From Helicobacteraceae bacterium (lineage in GTDB: Bacteria; Campylobacterota; Campylobacteria; Campylobacterales; Sulfurimonadaceae): a DNA stretch of 61,364 bases. The position numbers were made by a program, and so were the translations under genes. Shown here one piece after another: positions 26,416 to 35,880 of this stretch. The stretch is taken from assembly GCA_013138865.1 (NCBI GenBank), contig WTBY01000042.1:1-61364 (forward strand), read 5' to 3'. Position 1 is the first letter of the stretch. Each line of letters opens with the position of its first letter. Under the pieces are notes generated by a model. That model was not told the DNA's origin, searched no databases, and saw nothing but the letters and a program-made list of their open reading frames with translations.

Positions 26416-27834
26416 CTACCTTTCTGTAAATAGATGCTCTTTAGATTTTAAAATTGGTTTTAAAATATATGCCATTATACTCTTTTCTCCAGTAACAATG
26501 TCAACACTTACTGTCATTCCTGGAATAATCTGCATAGGCTTCGATTTATGACCTATATAGTCCTTATCTGTAAGAATAAAAATTTTATAAAATGTATTAT
26601 CTTTAGCATCTGTGATCGTATCTGGTGAAATACTAACAACTTTTCCCTCAAGTCCACCATAAATTGCATAGTCATAAGCTGAAAATTTAACTTTAGCGAT
26701 CGCACCGGGGTGAATAAAAGCGATATCATTAGGTTTAATTTTAACTTCTAAGTATAGCTTGTCATCTGTTGGAACTATCTCTATTAGGTCTTGACCTGGT
26801 TTTACAACTCCACCTATTGTGTGTACATAAAGTTTTTGTACAACACCTGTAACGGGAGATGTGATCATAGTTCTACTAACTGTATCCCCAAGAGCTAAAG
26901 AGTTCTCTTTTATACGTTCAAGTTCTGCATTGATCTCATTTAACTCTTCATTGATCTCATTTTGAAATTTCAGTTTATTCTCGACTCTTTTTTCTCTAAA
27001 CTCTAAAATAGTTGAGTACTGAGAAGGTAATAAAAGTTTAGACGAGTCAAGGTCTTGCTCTGTTGCTATTGCCTCTCGTTGAAGTTTTAAAAAGTCAACT
27101 TTAGACTTTACCCCATCTTTTACCATAGGCAGAGTCATTGCTATCTCTTCATCGACTAGTGCTAGTGAGTTTTCAAGGTGTTTTACTTTTTGTTTAGTCT
27201 CTAAGTATTCATGCTTTTTTTGCTCTATCTGCTCAACTATAATACGGTCTTGAGATTTAAACTCATTTTTGTCACTATTATAGAGTTTGATCTCATTATT
27301 TTTAATTTTAATTTCTATGCTACTGTTGGCTTTTGGTGGGTTGAAAGGTTGATCGTTTGCTTCAGCAAACAGTCTCATTACTTTAACTTGAAGTTCATAT
27401 TTTTTAATTTCATTACTCTTAAAACTAGAGTCAGACTTCGAGTTTGTTAGTTTTATAAGTATTTGTCCCTTTTCAACTTTTTGACCTTGTCTTACTAAAA
27501 GCTCTTTAACAATACCGCCTTCAAGATTTTGCAAAATTTGGTTGTCACCATAAGGTATAACCTCACCATCGCCTTTTGTGATTTCGTCTATTTTAGCATA
27601 AGAAGCCCACACACTGAATACGAAAATAGATATAAGCCAGAAATAAAGGATGTTTGTTAGTCGTGAGGGAACTTCTTCTAAAATAGCTGCACTCATGCTA
27701 TTCATAAAGCTATATTCATTTTTAGTAAATGACTCTTTTTTTTGAGAAGGTTTTTTTATGCGTCTAAGTTTAAATAGTATCTTTTCGATAAGTACTTTTA
27801 AGCGCTGATAATATAGATGCTTAGTTAAAGTCAT
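26416..27834 (-). CDS. Type I secretion periplasmic adaptor (HlyD/LapC family)
   Basis: This 472-residue membrane-fusion protein has a cytosolic N-terminus, one membrane helix (about 60-80), a lipoyl half-motif (G-D-G-E-V-I-P-Y-G and L-E-G-G-I-V-K-E-L-L-V), a long coiled-coil hairpin (about 150-310), the second lipoyl half (I-T-S-P-V-T-G-V-V-Q-K-L) and a C-terminal beta-barrel domain (G-L-E-G-K-V-V-S-I-S-P-D, P-G-M-T-V-S-V-D-I-V-T-G-E-K). It links the ABC exporter to the TolC channel. It lies in the order TolC-ABC-adaptor, as in lap loci, and is probably specific for the giant adhesin. Confidence 0.93.
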   Translation of the reverse strand: MTLTKHLYYQRLKVLIEKILFKLRRIKKPSQKKESFTKNEYSFMNSMSAAILEEVPSRLTNILYFWLISIFVFSVWASYAKIDEITKGDGEVIPYGDNQILQNLEGGIVKELLVRQGQKVEKGQILIKLTNSKSDSSFKSNEIKKYELQVKVMRLFAEANDQPFNPPKANSSIEIKIKNNEIKLYNSDKNEFKSQDRIIVEQIEQKKHEYLETKQKVKHLENSLALVDEEIAMTLPMVKDGVKSKVDFLKLQREAIATEQDLDSSKLLLPSQYSTILEFREKRVENKLKFQNEINEELNEINAELERIKENSLALGDTVSRTMITSPVTGVVQKLYVHTIGGVVKPGQDLIEIVPTDDKLYLEVKIKPNDIAFIHPGAIAKVKFSAYDYAIYGGLEGKVVSISPDTITDAKDNTFYKIFILTDKDYIGHKSKPMQIIPGMTVSVDIVTGEKSIMAYILKPILKSKEHLFTER

Positions 27835-27880
27835 TACGATAAGAACTCCTAGATATTTGTTCTTAGTACCATCGACAGTT

Positions 27881-30034
27881 TTACTTTTTTTTCAACTTTA
27901 TTAGAACATCTTTTTTATCGCCATCTAGAAGTTTTTTACCCTCATGCATAACTATGACTCTATTGACAATATCAAGCAGTTGCATTTTTTGTGTAACTAT
28001 GATCACAGTTTGATCATCACAGTAACGATTTAGGTTTTTAATAAGGTTTGCTTCACTTGTTTGATCCATGTTAGAACTTGGCTCATCTAAAAGAATAAAA
28101 GGTGTTTTGAAAAGTAGAGCACGAGCTAGTGCAACACTCTGTTTTTGACCACCAGATAGTCCACCACCACGCTCGCTAATAGGCATTTCAAAACCTAATG
28201 GATGTTTTTTAATAAACTCATCTGCGCCACTAATATATGTAGCTTTTAAAATAGCACCATCACTTACATAAGATGCTCTCATGATCACGTTCTCTTTAAG
28301 TGTTCCGCGAAAGAGACTAATATCTTGGGAGAGGTAACTAATGTTTGATCTAAGTGAGGCAGGGTTTATTTGGTTTATATCAATACCATCAATTAAAATT
28401 TTACCTTCATCGGGTTCATATAGACCAAGAATTAGCTTCTCAACTGTTGTCTTTCCACTTCCCATACGTCCTATAATAGCAACTCTCTCATGAGGTTCTA
28501 TTGTAAATGAAACATCTTTAAGTGCTAGCATTTCACTACCTGGGTATCTAAATGTTACATGTTGAAACTCTATTCCACCATTTAAAATAGGGCGATCTAT
28601 AAACTCTTTTCCCTCACCACGTTCTGAAGGTAACTGCATAATACTGTCTAGTGAGGCATAAGACTGTTTTGTATCTTCTATTTGTGTTAAGAGTGAAGCA
28701 ACACCTGCCATAGGTGCAAGTGTACGTCCTGTTAATATAACGATCGCAATAAGTCCACCCATAGAGAGTTGAAAGTCTTGTATTAAATAGACACCAACTA
28801 TAATGATTAAAACTGAGTTAAGCTGAATTAAAAAGCTTATGATCGCAGGTATAGATGAAGACAAAATTCTAGCACTAAAACTTTTTGATGAGACTTCGCC
28901 AATAGCCTCTTCCCACTTGAACTGTAACTCATTTACAGTTCCAAGTGTTTTAATAGTCTCTATGTTTTGAAGTGTCTCTATTAAAATTGCACTTTTTAGT
29001 GAACTTGCTTTGTGTGAGTGTTTTATACTATTAGCTAGGTGACCACGTATACTAAATGTATAAATTAAAATAATAGCGATCGTAGTTAGTGGAACGAACA
29101 CCATAACGCCACCTAAATAGGCTATAACAAAGAGAAAAATAAAAACAAAAGGTAAGTCTATAAGTGTTGCTAAAGAAGCATTTGTTAAGAATTTTCTAAC
29201 ATTATCAAACTCTTTTATGGTGTTTGCAAAGTTACCAACTGAGCTTGGAAAGTCTTTCATTTTAAGGTTTAAGACTTTCTCGAAGATCATACTAGACATA
29301 ATAATGTCACTTTTTTTAGCCGCTGTCTCTAACATGTAGGTTCTAGTAAATTTTAAGAAGAGATCTAGCATATAGACAAGTACAACTCCGATCGCAAATG
29401 CCCAAAGTGTACCGACCGCATTATTTGGAATAACACGATCGTAAACATTCATAGTAAACAAAGGAGTAGCTAAAATGAAAATATTTATTAATACTGAAGC
29501 TACAATTACATTTTTATAGACATTTTTAGAAATTTTAAGAGTATCCCAAAACCACTGTTTTGGTTTCTCTATTAGTCCTAGATCTTTAAAAAGTGAGTTA
29601 GCAGCAAAGTTTTTTTGGAGTAAAAAACCAAAGCCTGTGTACTGATCTGCTAAGTCATCCATTGAGACTTCTATTTCTACGGCTTCTTCTGCTGGCATTA
29701 TAATTCTAACTTCAGAGCGATCAGGACTCATTGACTCTAAAATACAAGCACTTTGGTTTTTAAGAATTACAATCATAGGTAGTTGCAGAGGTGAAATATG
29801 GTGCATTGCTTTTCTAACAATAGAGCTTTTTAGACCTGCATTAGCAGCAGCACGAGAGAACATACCTCTTGAGTTATTTATAGAAAATAGTACAGGTGAT
29901 TTTGTACCAGGTTCAGTTGGTAAACCTGCTGTTAGTGACTCTTTTGTAGAGGGTTTATGAAATTTTTTTGTATATATGACTAAACACTCTAGTAGCGAGT
30001 CTGAGCTTACTTCATATAGTTCATCAACTACCAT
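27881..30034 (-). CDS. Type I secretion ABC transporter with peptidase-like N-domain (LapB type)
   Basis: A 717-residue exporter. Residues 1-140 form a C39-like domain without the catalytic Cys-His-Asp set, the non-cleaving substrate-docking form seen in LapB and HlyB. The membrane domain (about 165-450) has six helices. The ATPase has Walker A G-R-M-G-S-G-K-T-T, signature L-S-G-G-Q-K-Q-S and Walker B F-I-L-L-D-E-P-S. Such transporters move large unfolded adhesins straight across both membranes. A non-cleaving docking domain agrees with a substrate that keeps its N-terminal retention module. Confidence 0.94.
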   Translation of the reverse strand: MVVDELYEVSSDSLLECLVIYTKKFHKPSTKESLTAGLPTEPGTKSPVLFSINNSRGMFSRAAANAGLKSSIVRKAMHHISPLQLPMIVILKNQSACILESMSPDRSEVRIIMPAEEAVEIEVSMDDLADQYTGFGFLLQKNFAANSLFKDLGLIEKPKQWFWDTLKISKNVYKNVIVASVLINIFILATPLFTMNVYDRVIPNNAVGTLWAFAIGVVLVYMLDLFLKFTRTYMLETAAKKSDIIMSSMIFEKVLNLKMKDFPSSVGNFANTIKEFDNVRKFLTNASLATLIDLPFVFIFLFVIAYLGGVMVFVPLTTIAIILIYTFSIRGHLANSIKHSHKASSLKSAILIETLQNIETIKTLGTVNELQFKWEEAIGEVSSKSFSARILSSSIPAIISFLIQLNSVLIIIVGVYLIQDFQLSMGGLIAIVILTGRTLAPMAGVASLLTQIEDTKQSYASLDSIMQLPSERGEGKEFIDRPILNGGIEFQHVTFRYPGSEMLALKDVSFTIEPHERVAIIGRMGSGKTTVEKLILGLYEPDEGKILIDGIDINQINPASLRSNISYLSQDISLFRGTLKENVIMRASYVSDGAILKATYISGADEFIKKHPLGFEMPISERGGGLSGGQKQSVALARALLFKTPFILLDEPSSNMDQTSEANLIKNLNRYCDDQTVIIVTQKMQLLDIVNRVIVMHEGKKLLDGDKKDVLIKLKKK

Positions 30035-30059
30035 TTAATTCCTTTAACATTTAATTTTC

Positions 30060-32615
30060 TCATCTTTGTAAAAGCCATGCATCTGGAAATTTACTTTTAA
30101 GATCTTTTAAGAGTTTGAAACTATTTTCACTCTCTTTTACTCTTGTTACAATACTATAAATTCCTTTGTCTTCCACTATTTCTAGGTTGTTAAAGTTATA
30201 TTTTTTTGAGTTTTCTAAAAGAGTATTAATTGCGTATTCTTTGTTTGAATATGTACCAAGATAGATCACATCACCTAACTGAGTTGCTTCATCAAGTTCA
30301 TCTTTTTGTGTTGTAACTTCTTCTTCAATTTCTATTTTTGGCTCTTCTGTCTTAGTATCTGGAACTTTAGAAACCATAGTTTTTTGAACAGGAGCATTTT
30401 TTAGTAACCACGCATCAGGAAATATTTTTCTAATATTTGCTAATACCTTTGAATTATTTTCATTACCATCAACTCTACTTATCATACTAAATACACCATT
30501 GTCTTCAACGATCTCTAGGTTGTCTAAGTTAAGAGCAGTTTTATTCTTACTTAAACTTTTTAGAGCATTTGCTTTGTTACTATATGTTCCCATATAGATG
30601 GCAGCATTTAACTCTTTTTTCTCTTCTATAATATCTTCTGTATCAAGAAGCTCTTCTGTCTCAACTATCTTTTGGTCTAGGTTCTCTTTTTCTACAACTT
30701 CTTCACTTTTTGCTATTTCTAGCTCTTCTTTTGCTTCTTTTACTTTTAGAGTCTGGGTTGGAATTGCTATCTCTTTAGCTGCTACAACTGCTGCAACTGC
30801 TTTAATAGGTGCTGCTATAATATCTTCTACAAAAGATGGTGTAACAGCTCCATTACGATGCTGAAGGCTTAGCTCTTCTATTGATGGTTCTGGTCTTAAC
30901 ATTTCATCATCAAAAGCTGTCTGTTTACTCTCTTGTGCTGGTGCTACTATCGGAGTCTCTTCTTTTAAAGTCTCTTCTTCATCTATTGTGTTCTCATCTT
31001 CTATTAGAATCTCTTCTTCTTTTTCCTCTTCTTCATTTATAGTATCATCTTCAAAAGCACTATCTTCACTAAATGCTTCTTCATCTTCTTCACTTAGATC
31101 TTCTTCTTCCTCTTTTGTGCTAACAAAGTTTTCATATTTTACACGATCAGGTAGGGCATGATCGATATTAGTTTCAATATAACCATAACTGTTTATTTTG
31201 TCATCTTTTTTAGAGTTTGAAGATATATCTATATTATTTAAGATTTTATCATTATCGTAATCGTTGTTGATAGATATGGTGTCATCTGTTATATTGTTTT
31301 TTGTTTTAGATAAACCAACATTTGCTAAAGATGGATTTTCCTCTTTTAAAACTTCTATAACTAACATACCGATCGCATCTAGTATTTTGTACTTAGAGTA
31401 AAGAATTTCAAAATTTCCTTCTGCGATCTGTTTTTTGGCACTTATTAGATCATTTTGTGCTGTTAATAGATCTAGCAGTGATCTTCGTCCTAAGTCATAC
31501 TCTTTAGTGTAAAGATCAAGTGTTAAAAATGAGTACTCTTTATATTTTAGAAGATGTTTCATTTTTTCTTGTAGTTTCATGTGTGATGTATGTGCTAAAG
31601 AGATCTGCTCTATAACTTGACGTTTAAGATCATCTTGAGCTGAGATCTCTTTTTGAACTTGTGAAATTGCTTGTTGTAATTTTGCACTATCTTCTAAACC
31701 GTTAAAAAAGTTAAAAGATAAGTTTAGTTTTGCTGTAAATTCATTACTATCACCTCTGTAAGTAGCTGAAGTTTTAACTGCACTTTGTGTAACGTCAAGA
31801 TCTAGTTTAGGGTAGTAAAAACTTTTTCTCTCTTTGTAAAGAGATTGGAACATTTTAATGTTATAGCTACTTACTATAAGTGTTGGACTATGCTTAAGTG
31901 CTAAGGCAATAATTTCATCTTTAGAAGATGGCATTTTTAAGTCTATAAAAGGTATTACCATACTTTTTTCATCAATATAGCGACCTAAAACTCTATGTAG
32001 GCTATGCTTGGCATCTAAAAGGTTATTCTGAATTACTACATAGTTTGACTTAGATAGCTCTAAAGAAGCATTTACCTTGTTTACTTCTGAAAGTGTAATA
32101 TGTCCTGCGTTAAAAAGCTTTTCAACCTTTGCTGAAATATTAGTTGATATCTCTATATTTTCATAGGCGATCTCTAGTAGTTCTTTATACTGTAGCACAT
32201 CAATGTAAACTTTAGACATATTAAAAGCTACGTCATTTGTTGTCTCTATGTAGCTGTAGGCTGAAGCTGTTGTTTTAGCCTCTTCTGCATTTGTTGAGTG
32301 ACGAGTAGCAAAGCCATTGAAAATATTTTGTGTTAGTTTTAAAGAGTATTGGTAGGATTGAATATTATCTTTTTTATAGTCTGAGGAGAGACCATCAAAA
32401 CTGCCATCGGCTAGTGAACTTGTAAGATCTATTTTAGGTAAGTAACCTGATTTTGCGATCGTTACATCTTCACGTGTGTAGTTAAAGTGTTTTAAACTCT
32501 CTACAACTTTAGGGTTAGTTGCTAGAACATCTACAACACACTCTTTTAAGGTTTCGGCCTCTAAGGAGAGTTGTAATAGTAAAATATAGCTAATGACTAT
32601 AACACTCTTTTTCAA
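30060..32615 (-). CDS. TolC-family outer membrane channel with acidic linker and two SPOR-like repeats
   Basis: An 851-residue protein, about twice the usual TolC length. A signal peptide (I-S-Y-I-L-L-L-Q-L-S-L-E-A) leads into a TolC/LapE-like domain (about 25-430) with paired N-x-x-x-A/L coiled-coil repeats. From about 430 to 670 there is a very acidic Glu-rich linker. Two homologous repeats end the protein (about 675-745 and 780-851), sharing [IV]-Y-[ML]-G-T-Y-S-N-K, N-L-E-I-V-E-D and F-P-D-A-W-L-L; their size and G-T-Y-x-N-x-x-x-A pattern suggest SPOR domains, which bind denuded peptidoglycan. The linker is itself Glu/Thr-rich. The fusion would tether the adhesin channel to the wall. Confidence 0.85.
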   Translation of the reverse strand: MKKSVIVISYILLLQLSLEAETLKECVVDVLATNPKVVESLKHFNYTREDVTIAKSGYLPKIDLTSSLADGSFDGLSSDYKKDNIQSYQYSLKLTQNIFNGFATRHSTNAEEAKTTASAYSYIETTNDVAFNMSKVYIDVLQYKELLEIAYENIEISTNISAKVEKLFNAGHITLSEVNKVNASLELSKSNYVVIQNNLLDAKHSLHRVLGRYIDEKSMVIPFIDLKMPSSKDEIIALALKHSPTLIVSSYNIKMFQSLYKERKSFYYPKLDLDVTQSAVKTSATYRGDSNEFTAKLNLSFNFFNGLEDSAKLQQAISQVQKEISAQDDLKRQVIEQISLAHTSHMKLQEKMKHLLKYKEYSFLTLDLYTKEYDLGRRSLLDLLTAQNDLISAKKQIAEGNFEILYSKYKILDAIGMLVIEVLKEENPSLANVGLSKTKNNITDDTISINNDYDNDKILNNIDISSNSKKDDKINSYGYIETNIDHALPDRVKYENFVSTKEEEEDLSEEDEEAFSEDSAFEDDTINEEEEKEEEILIEDENTIDEEETLKEETPIVAPAQESKQTAFDDEMLRPEPSIEELSLQHRNGAVTPSFVEDIIAAPIKAVAAVVAAKEIAIPTQTLKVKEAKEELEIAKSEEVVEKENLDQKIVETEELLDTEDIIEEKKELNAAIYMGTYSNKANALKSLSKNKTALNLDNLEIVEDNGVFSMISRVDGNENNSKVLANIRKIFPDAWLLKNAPVQKTMVSKVPDTKTEEPKIEIEEEVTTQKDELDEATQLGDVIYLGTYSNKEYAINTLLENSKKYNFNNLEIVEDKGIYSIVTRVKESENSFKLLKDLKSKFPDAWLLQR

Positions 32616-32669
32616 TAGAGACCTTAAGTACGTAATTTAAGGTTTTAGAGCAAAATTAGTTCCAAGTTT

Positions 32670-34172
32670 TTAAATGAGTTTTTTCTTTGCAATAAGGGCT
32701 TTTTTTAATGAGGCTTTCATATTTGAATATTTATCTTCATTCTGCTCTAGTATTCTATTTTCTGATCTCATTTTTGCTTCTAGAGGAATTAGTTCATCCT
32801 CTAAAATATTATACTTAGCAATTGACTCTTTATCTATAGCTTTTGTTTTTAACTCTTCACTCTTTTCAGTTAGTTTTGAAATATTAATCTTTATATCTTC
32901 TACTTTTTCTTTGATTCTAGTTTTCTCTCCATCAGTTTTAGCTGTATAAAGAGAGTCTCCCCATGCTATTAGTGACTTTTTTGCATCAGCTAGATCTTCT
33001 ACTAGTGCTCGTTTTTTTGCTAAGTATTTTTTATGATATTCAACAGGATTTAATTTTTCAACATATAATTTTTTCATATTAACTCTAATTACAGATAGCT
33101 TTTTGTCTAGTACACGAATATTTTGAATAGCATTAACATAACTTTTAGATATTGATAGAATAGAGATAGCATTCCATCTTTTACCTTCTTCAGTTGTAAT
33201 AGAAGGAATAGAATACCTCTTACCATCAAATACAACTATATCTTCAGAGTATATTTTTAAGAGTCTTTCTATATAGATATCACGATTAACTACCTTCTCT
33301 AAAATAATATCTGCTATATATTCAAAAGTGTCACCAAAATGTTTTCTAAAAAAGTAACCAGAGAGACCTTTAAAGAACTCTTCATTATTATCAAATTGCT
33401 CTAAGAACTGCTCTGTAATAATCTCTTGAATATATGTAAAAACGTATTTATCGTAAGTGTTAAAAGTTATCTTTTTTTCTTTAAAGTAAATGTCACTAAA
33501 TCGTTGAGCAACTAAACGACAAAATTCTTTATCCTCTTCTTTAGAGAAATTTTGTTTATAAAATAGCTCTAGATCAACTTCATTAATTCCATTGTATCTA
33601 TTGGCAATACTTTTCTCTGCTTTATTTACTATAGTTTGTACTTTAGGAGTATATATTTTAATAAGTATTTGTCGTTTTTTAATTATGACAATATCTCTTT
33701 GTTTTATTTCTAGGGCTTCTCTTACTACATATTTAATTAACTCTTTTTTGTTAATTTCTTCGTTCTCAATTATATTAGCATTGTTATAAATATCTCTTCT
33801 AAGGTTACCTTGGATTGAGATAGAATCAGAATTACCTTTATAATTATATTCAACTTGATCATTATTATGGTTAATAATAGCTATTAATGTTTTCAAATTC
33901 TTGCTATCTTGTGGTTTTTTTGTGTAGCCAAAGAGTTTTATTCTAATTTCACCATCTTTCATCTGAAAGATAATGTATCCATAAGGCTCAAAAAAGTCTA
34001 CAAAAGCTTGTTTAACCTCTAGTCTGTTTTTACTATCTTTAAGATAATCAAGAGGAAATTTTTCATTAATATATGCAATAACTTCATTACTATACTTTCT
34101 AATCCATTTAAACTCTGCAGAAGGTTGCGGTAAATTTGCTTTTAAGTAAAATTTTAAACCTAGATAAATCAT
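32670..34172 (-). CDS. Unknown 500-residue cytosolic protein between SiaC and the secretion genes
   Basis: I do not recognise a family. The N-terminal 120 residues are mixed alpha/beta (Y-S-N-E-V-I-A-Y-I-N-E-K-F-P-L-D-Y; V-D-F-F-E-P-Y-G-Y-I-I-F-Q-M). A middle helical part is rich in Phe and Lys, and a C-terminal coiled coil spans about 370-490. There is no signal peptide and no membrane helix apart from a short N-terminal hydrophobic patch. The gene begins 7 nt after SiaC and ends 54 nt before TolC, so it is probably co-transcribed with both. Position suggests an effector or scaffold read by SiaC, taking the place of the diguanylate cyclase SiaD. That is inference from context. Confidence 0.7.
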   Translation of the reverse strand: MIYLGLKFYLKANLPQPSAEFKWIRKYSNEVIAYINEKFPLDYLKDSKNRLEVKQAFVDFFEPYGYIIFQMKDGEIRIKLFGYTKKPQDSKNLKTLIAIINHNNDQVEYNYKGNSDSISIQGNLRRDIYNNANIIENEEINKKELIKYVVREALEIKQRDIVIIKKRQILIKIYTPKVQTIVNKAEKSIANRYNGINEVDLELFYKQNFSKEEDKEFCRLVAQRFSDIYFKEKKITFNTYDKYVFTYIQEIITEQFLEQFDNNEEFFKGLSGYFFRKHFGDTFEYIADIILEKVVNRDIYIERLLKIYSEDIVVFDGKRYSIPSITTEEGKRWNAISILSISKSYVNAIQNIRVLDKKLSVIRVNMKKLYVEKLNPVEYHKKYLAKKRALVEDLADAKKSLIAWGDSLYTAKTDGEKTRIKEKVEDIKINISKLTEKSEELKTKAIDKESIAKYNILEDELIPLEAKMRSENRILEQNEDKYSNMKASLKKALIAKKKLI

Positions 34173-34179
34173 AAATAGC

Positions 34180-34560
34180 TTATTTAACTACAAGTTTAAT
34201 ATCAAGACCTTTAAAGTCAGCTTGAAAATCTTCACCTGTCTCTTCTGAAATATCATTCTCTTCGTCATAGATCCAGTTTGTCTCTATATCTTGCCCTGCA
34301 TCATGTGCAATCTCTAGTATGTCTAGTAGATCAAAATAGGCTTTTAAACTACTTGAATTTAAGTACTCTAAGTCAAGGTTAACTACTGTTTTATCATTTT
34401 TAGTCTCTTTAAAGTACTCTTCAACCCATTCAACAACTGGTTTATAAAATTCAAATGTATTTTCTGGGTAAGATTTACCAGCAATGCTTAGTACGTCAGT
34501 CTCAGCATTAAGGTCAATTCGAGGAGTATATTTTGTTGCTTCTATATTTAAGTTTTTCAT
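34180..34560 (-). CDS. siaC: SiaC-family regulatory phosphoprotein (DUF1987)
   Basis: A 126-residue protein matching the SiaC/DUF1987 pattern: T-P-R-I-D-L-N-A-E, L-S-I-A-G-K-S-Y-P-E-N-T, F-Y-K-P-V-V-E-W-V-E-E-Y, and L-E-Y-L-N-S-S-S-L-K with the S-S-S/T that carries the regulatory phosphosite. In Pseudomonas, SiaC phosphorylated by SiaB cannot activate the diguanylate cyclase SiaD. The start at 34560 is chosen because AAGGAC precedes it by a good distance and the longer reading overlaps SiaB. Here no siaD follows, so the output is probably different. Confidence 0.85.
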   Translation of the reverse strand: MKNLNIEATKYTPRIDLNAETDVLSIAGKSYPENTFEFYKPVVEWVEEYFKETKNDKTVVNLDLEYLNSSSLKAYFDLLDILEIAHDAGQDIETNWIYDEENDISEETGEDFQADFKGLDIKLVVK

Positions 34561-34573
34561 TTTTGTCCTTGAT

Positions 34574-35113
34574 TTATATGTATGTTTTAATATGAAAATA
34601 TATTTTACCTGAAATAGTTTCAAAGTCATACTTTAGCTTTTCACTAGATCTTTTTGCCATCTCTATAAAACCAACACCAGCACCACGTTCATGTGAGTCT
34701 TCAGCTGATCGTAGCTTTTCACGTAAAAACTTTCTTTGAGAATCTTTGTCTAGTGAGTTTATATGATCAATTTTTGATGATACTTTTGCTTGGTCTGAGT
34801 GTACAATTTCATTAGAGCTACTAACGTAGAATTTTTCTTTTTCATCATCATAACCTATTACTAAGACACCGGGACTAGTATATTTACAACCAGATTCTAT
34901 ATGCTTGTCTTTTGCATAACTCATAATGTTTTGTAACTGCTCAATTGCGATTAAAAACATATTTCTTGTTATCTTCGCATCATGCCCTTGCTCTTCTAGT
35001 TGAGACTTTGCTGTTTCAACCATAAAAGATGTTAACGACTGAGAGATCATTCCTGAGAAAGAAAATACTATACCTTCTTCTTCCATAACAGTTCTTACTC
35101 TTGAGATATCCAT
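34574..35113 (-). CDS. siaB: SiaB-family protein kinase
   Basis: This 179-residue protein matches the SiaB family (DUF6272). It begins M-D-I-S-R-V-R-T-V-M-E-E-E-G and contains F-S-G-M-I-S-Q-S-L, a GHKL-like helix N-M-F-L-I-A-I-E-Q-L-Q-N-I-M-S-Y-A-K, and the lid R-G-A-G-V-G-F-I-E-M-A-K-R-S. Known members phosphorylate SiaC on Ser/Thr. The start at 35113 has AAAGG upstream; the TTG three codons earlier has none. It is encoded just before siaC. The usual opposing phosphatase SiaA is not in the window, so input may come from the kinase and receiver genes immediately upstream. Confidence 0.87.
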   Translation of the reverse strand: MDISRVRTVMEEEGIVFSFSGMISQSLTSFMVETAKSQLEEQGHDAKITRNMFLIAIEQLQNIMSYAKDKHIESGCKYTSPGVLVIGYDDEKEKFYVSSSNEIVHSDQAKVSSKIDHINSLDKDSQRKFLREKLRSAEDSHERGAGVGFIEMAKRSSEKLKYDFETISGKIYFHIKTYI

Positions 35114-35142
35114 TAAGTACAACCTTTTTGTGGTGTTTACAT

Positions 35143-35874
35143 TTATAAAGGTAGGGTTATTTTAAACAGTGCTCCACCATTAGAATTAGTAGCACTAATT
35201 TTACCTTTATGTGCCTTAACTATATCTTTGGCTACTTTTAAACCTATACCCATTCCTCCATCTTTTCTGTCGTTAACTACATCTTGAAATAGGTGCTTTA
35301 AAACAGTGCTTCCTATGCCTAATCCATTGTCTTGAAATGATATAGTTACACTATTTATCTCATTCAAAATAGTGATCTTTAAAACTCTATCATCTACTTC
35401 AGTTACTCTTTTTAAAGCATCTAAAGCATTTAGAATAATAACTTTAAATAGTGTTTCTAGTCTATTTTTTTGTGCATTAATGACTATTTTAGGTATCTCT
35501 TTTTCAAAGTTAAGATCAAAGAGAGTATCTTGAAGTGTTATTTTAGAGATAGGTTTTGAGTGATTGTAAAGCAGAGTAAGTGAGTTTTTAAGTATCTCTA
35601 CTATGTCACTATCTTGTGGTATTTCACTATTTTCGAATGATAACTCTTTTAGTAGTTCAACTACATTTGTAATTCTATGTAGTCCATCAAGAATAGTGTT
35701 TGCATCTTCAATTAGGTAACTTTTTGTCTCTATAGAGTCATCTAGTGTCTTAATGTCACTAATTAGGAGTTCAACATTTGCTAGTGTATATGTTAATGGA
35801 GTATTAAGTTCATGTGTAACTCCACCACTAAACTTTTCAATACTTTCAAGTTCATTTAATTTGTGTTTTTTCAT
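35143..35874 (-). CDS. Short histidine kinase without sensor domain
   Basis: A 243-residue kinase core: phospho-acceptor box G-V-T-H-E-L-N-T-P-L-T-Y at residues 18-29, N-box N-A-L-D-A-L, then D-N-G-L-G-I-G and G-M-G-I-G-L-K-V-A. There is no membrane helix and no PAS domain, so it must receive its signal from a partner, perhaps the soluble chemoreceptor encoded two genes upstream. It is paralogous to the kinase core at 14371-15546; both use the H-E-[IL]-N-T-P-L box and are paired with the same type of stand-alone receiver. Confidence 0.9.
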   Translation of the reverse strand: MKKHKLNELESIEKFSGGVTHELNTPLTYTLANVELLISDIKTLDDSIETKSYLIEDANTILDGLHRITNVVELLKELSFENSEIPQDSDIVEILKNSLTLLYNHSKPISKITLQDTLFDLNFEKEIPKIVINAQKNRLETLFKVIILNALDALKRVTEVDDRVLKITILNEINSVTISFQDNGLGIGSTVLKHLFQDVVNDRKDGGMGIGLKVAKDIVKAHKGKISATNSNGGALFKITLPL

Positions 35875-35880
35875 TTAAGG

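Noticed and set aside
27881-30034. Peptidase-containing bacteriocin exporter
   Set aside because: The C39-like N-domain lacks the catalytic Cys and His, and the substrate has no double-glycine leader.
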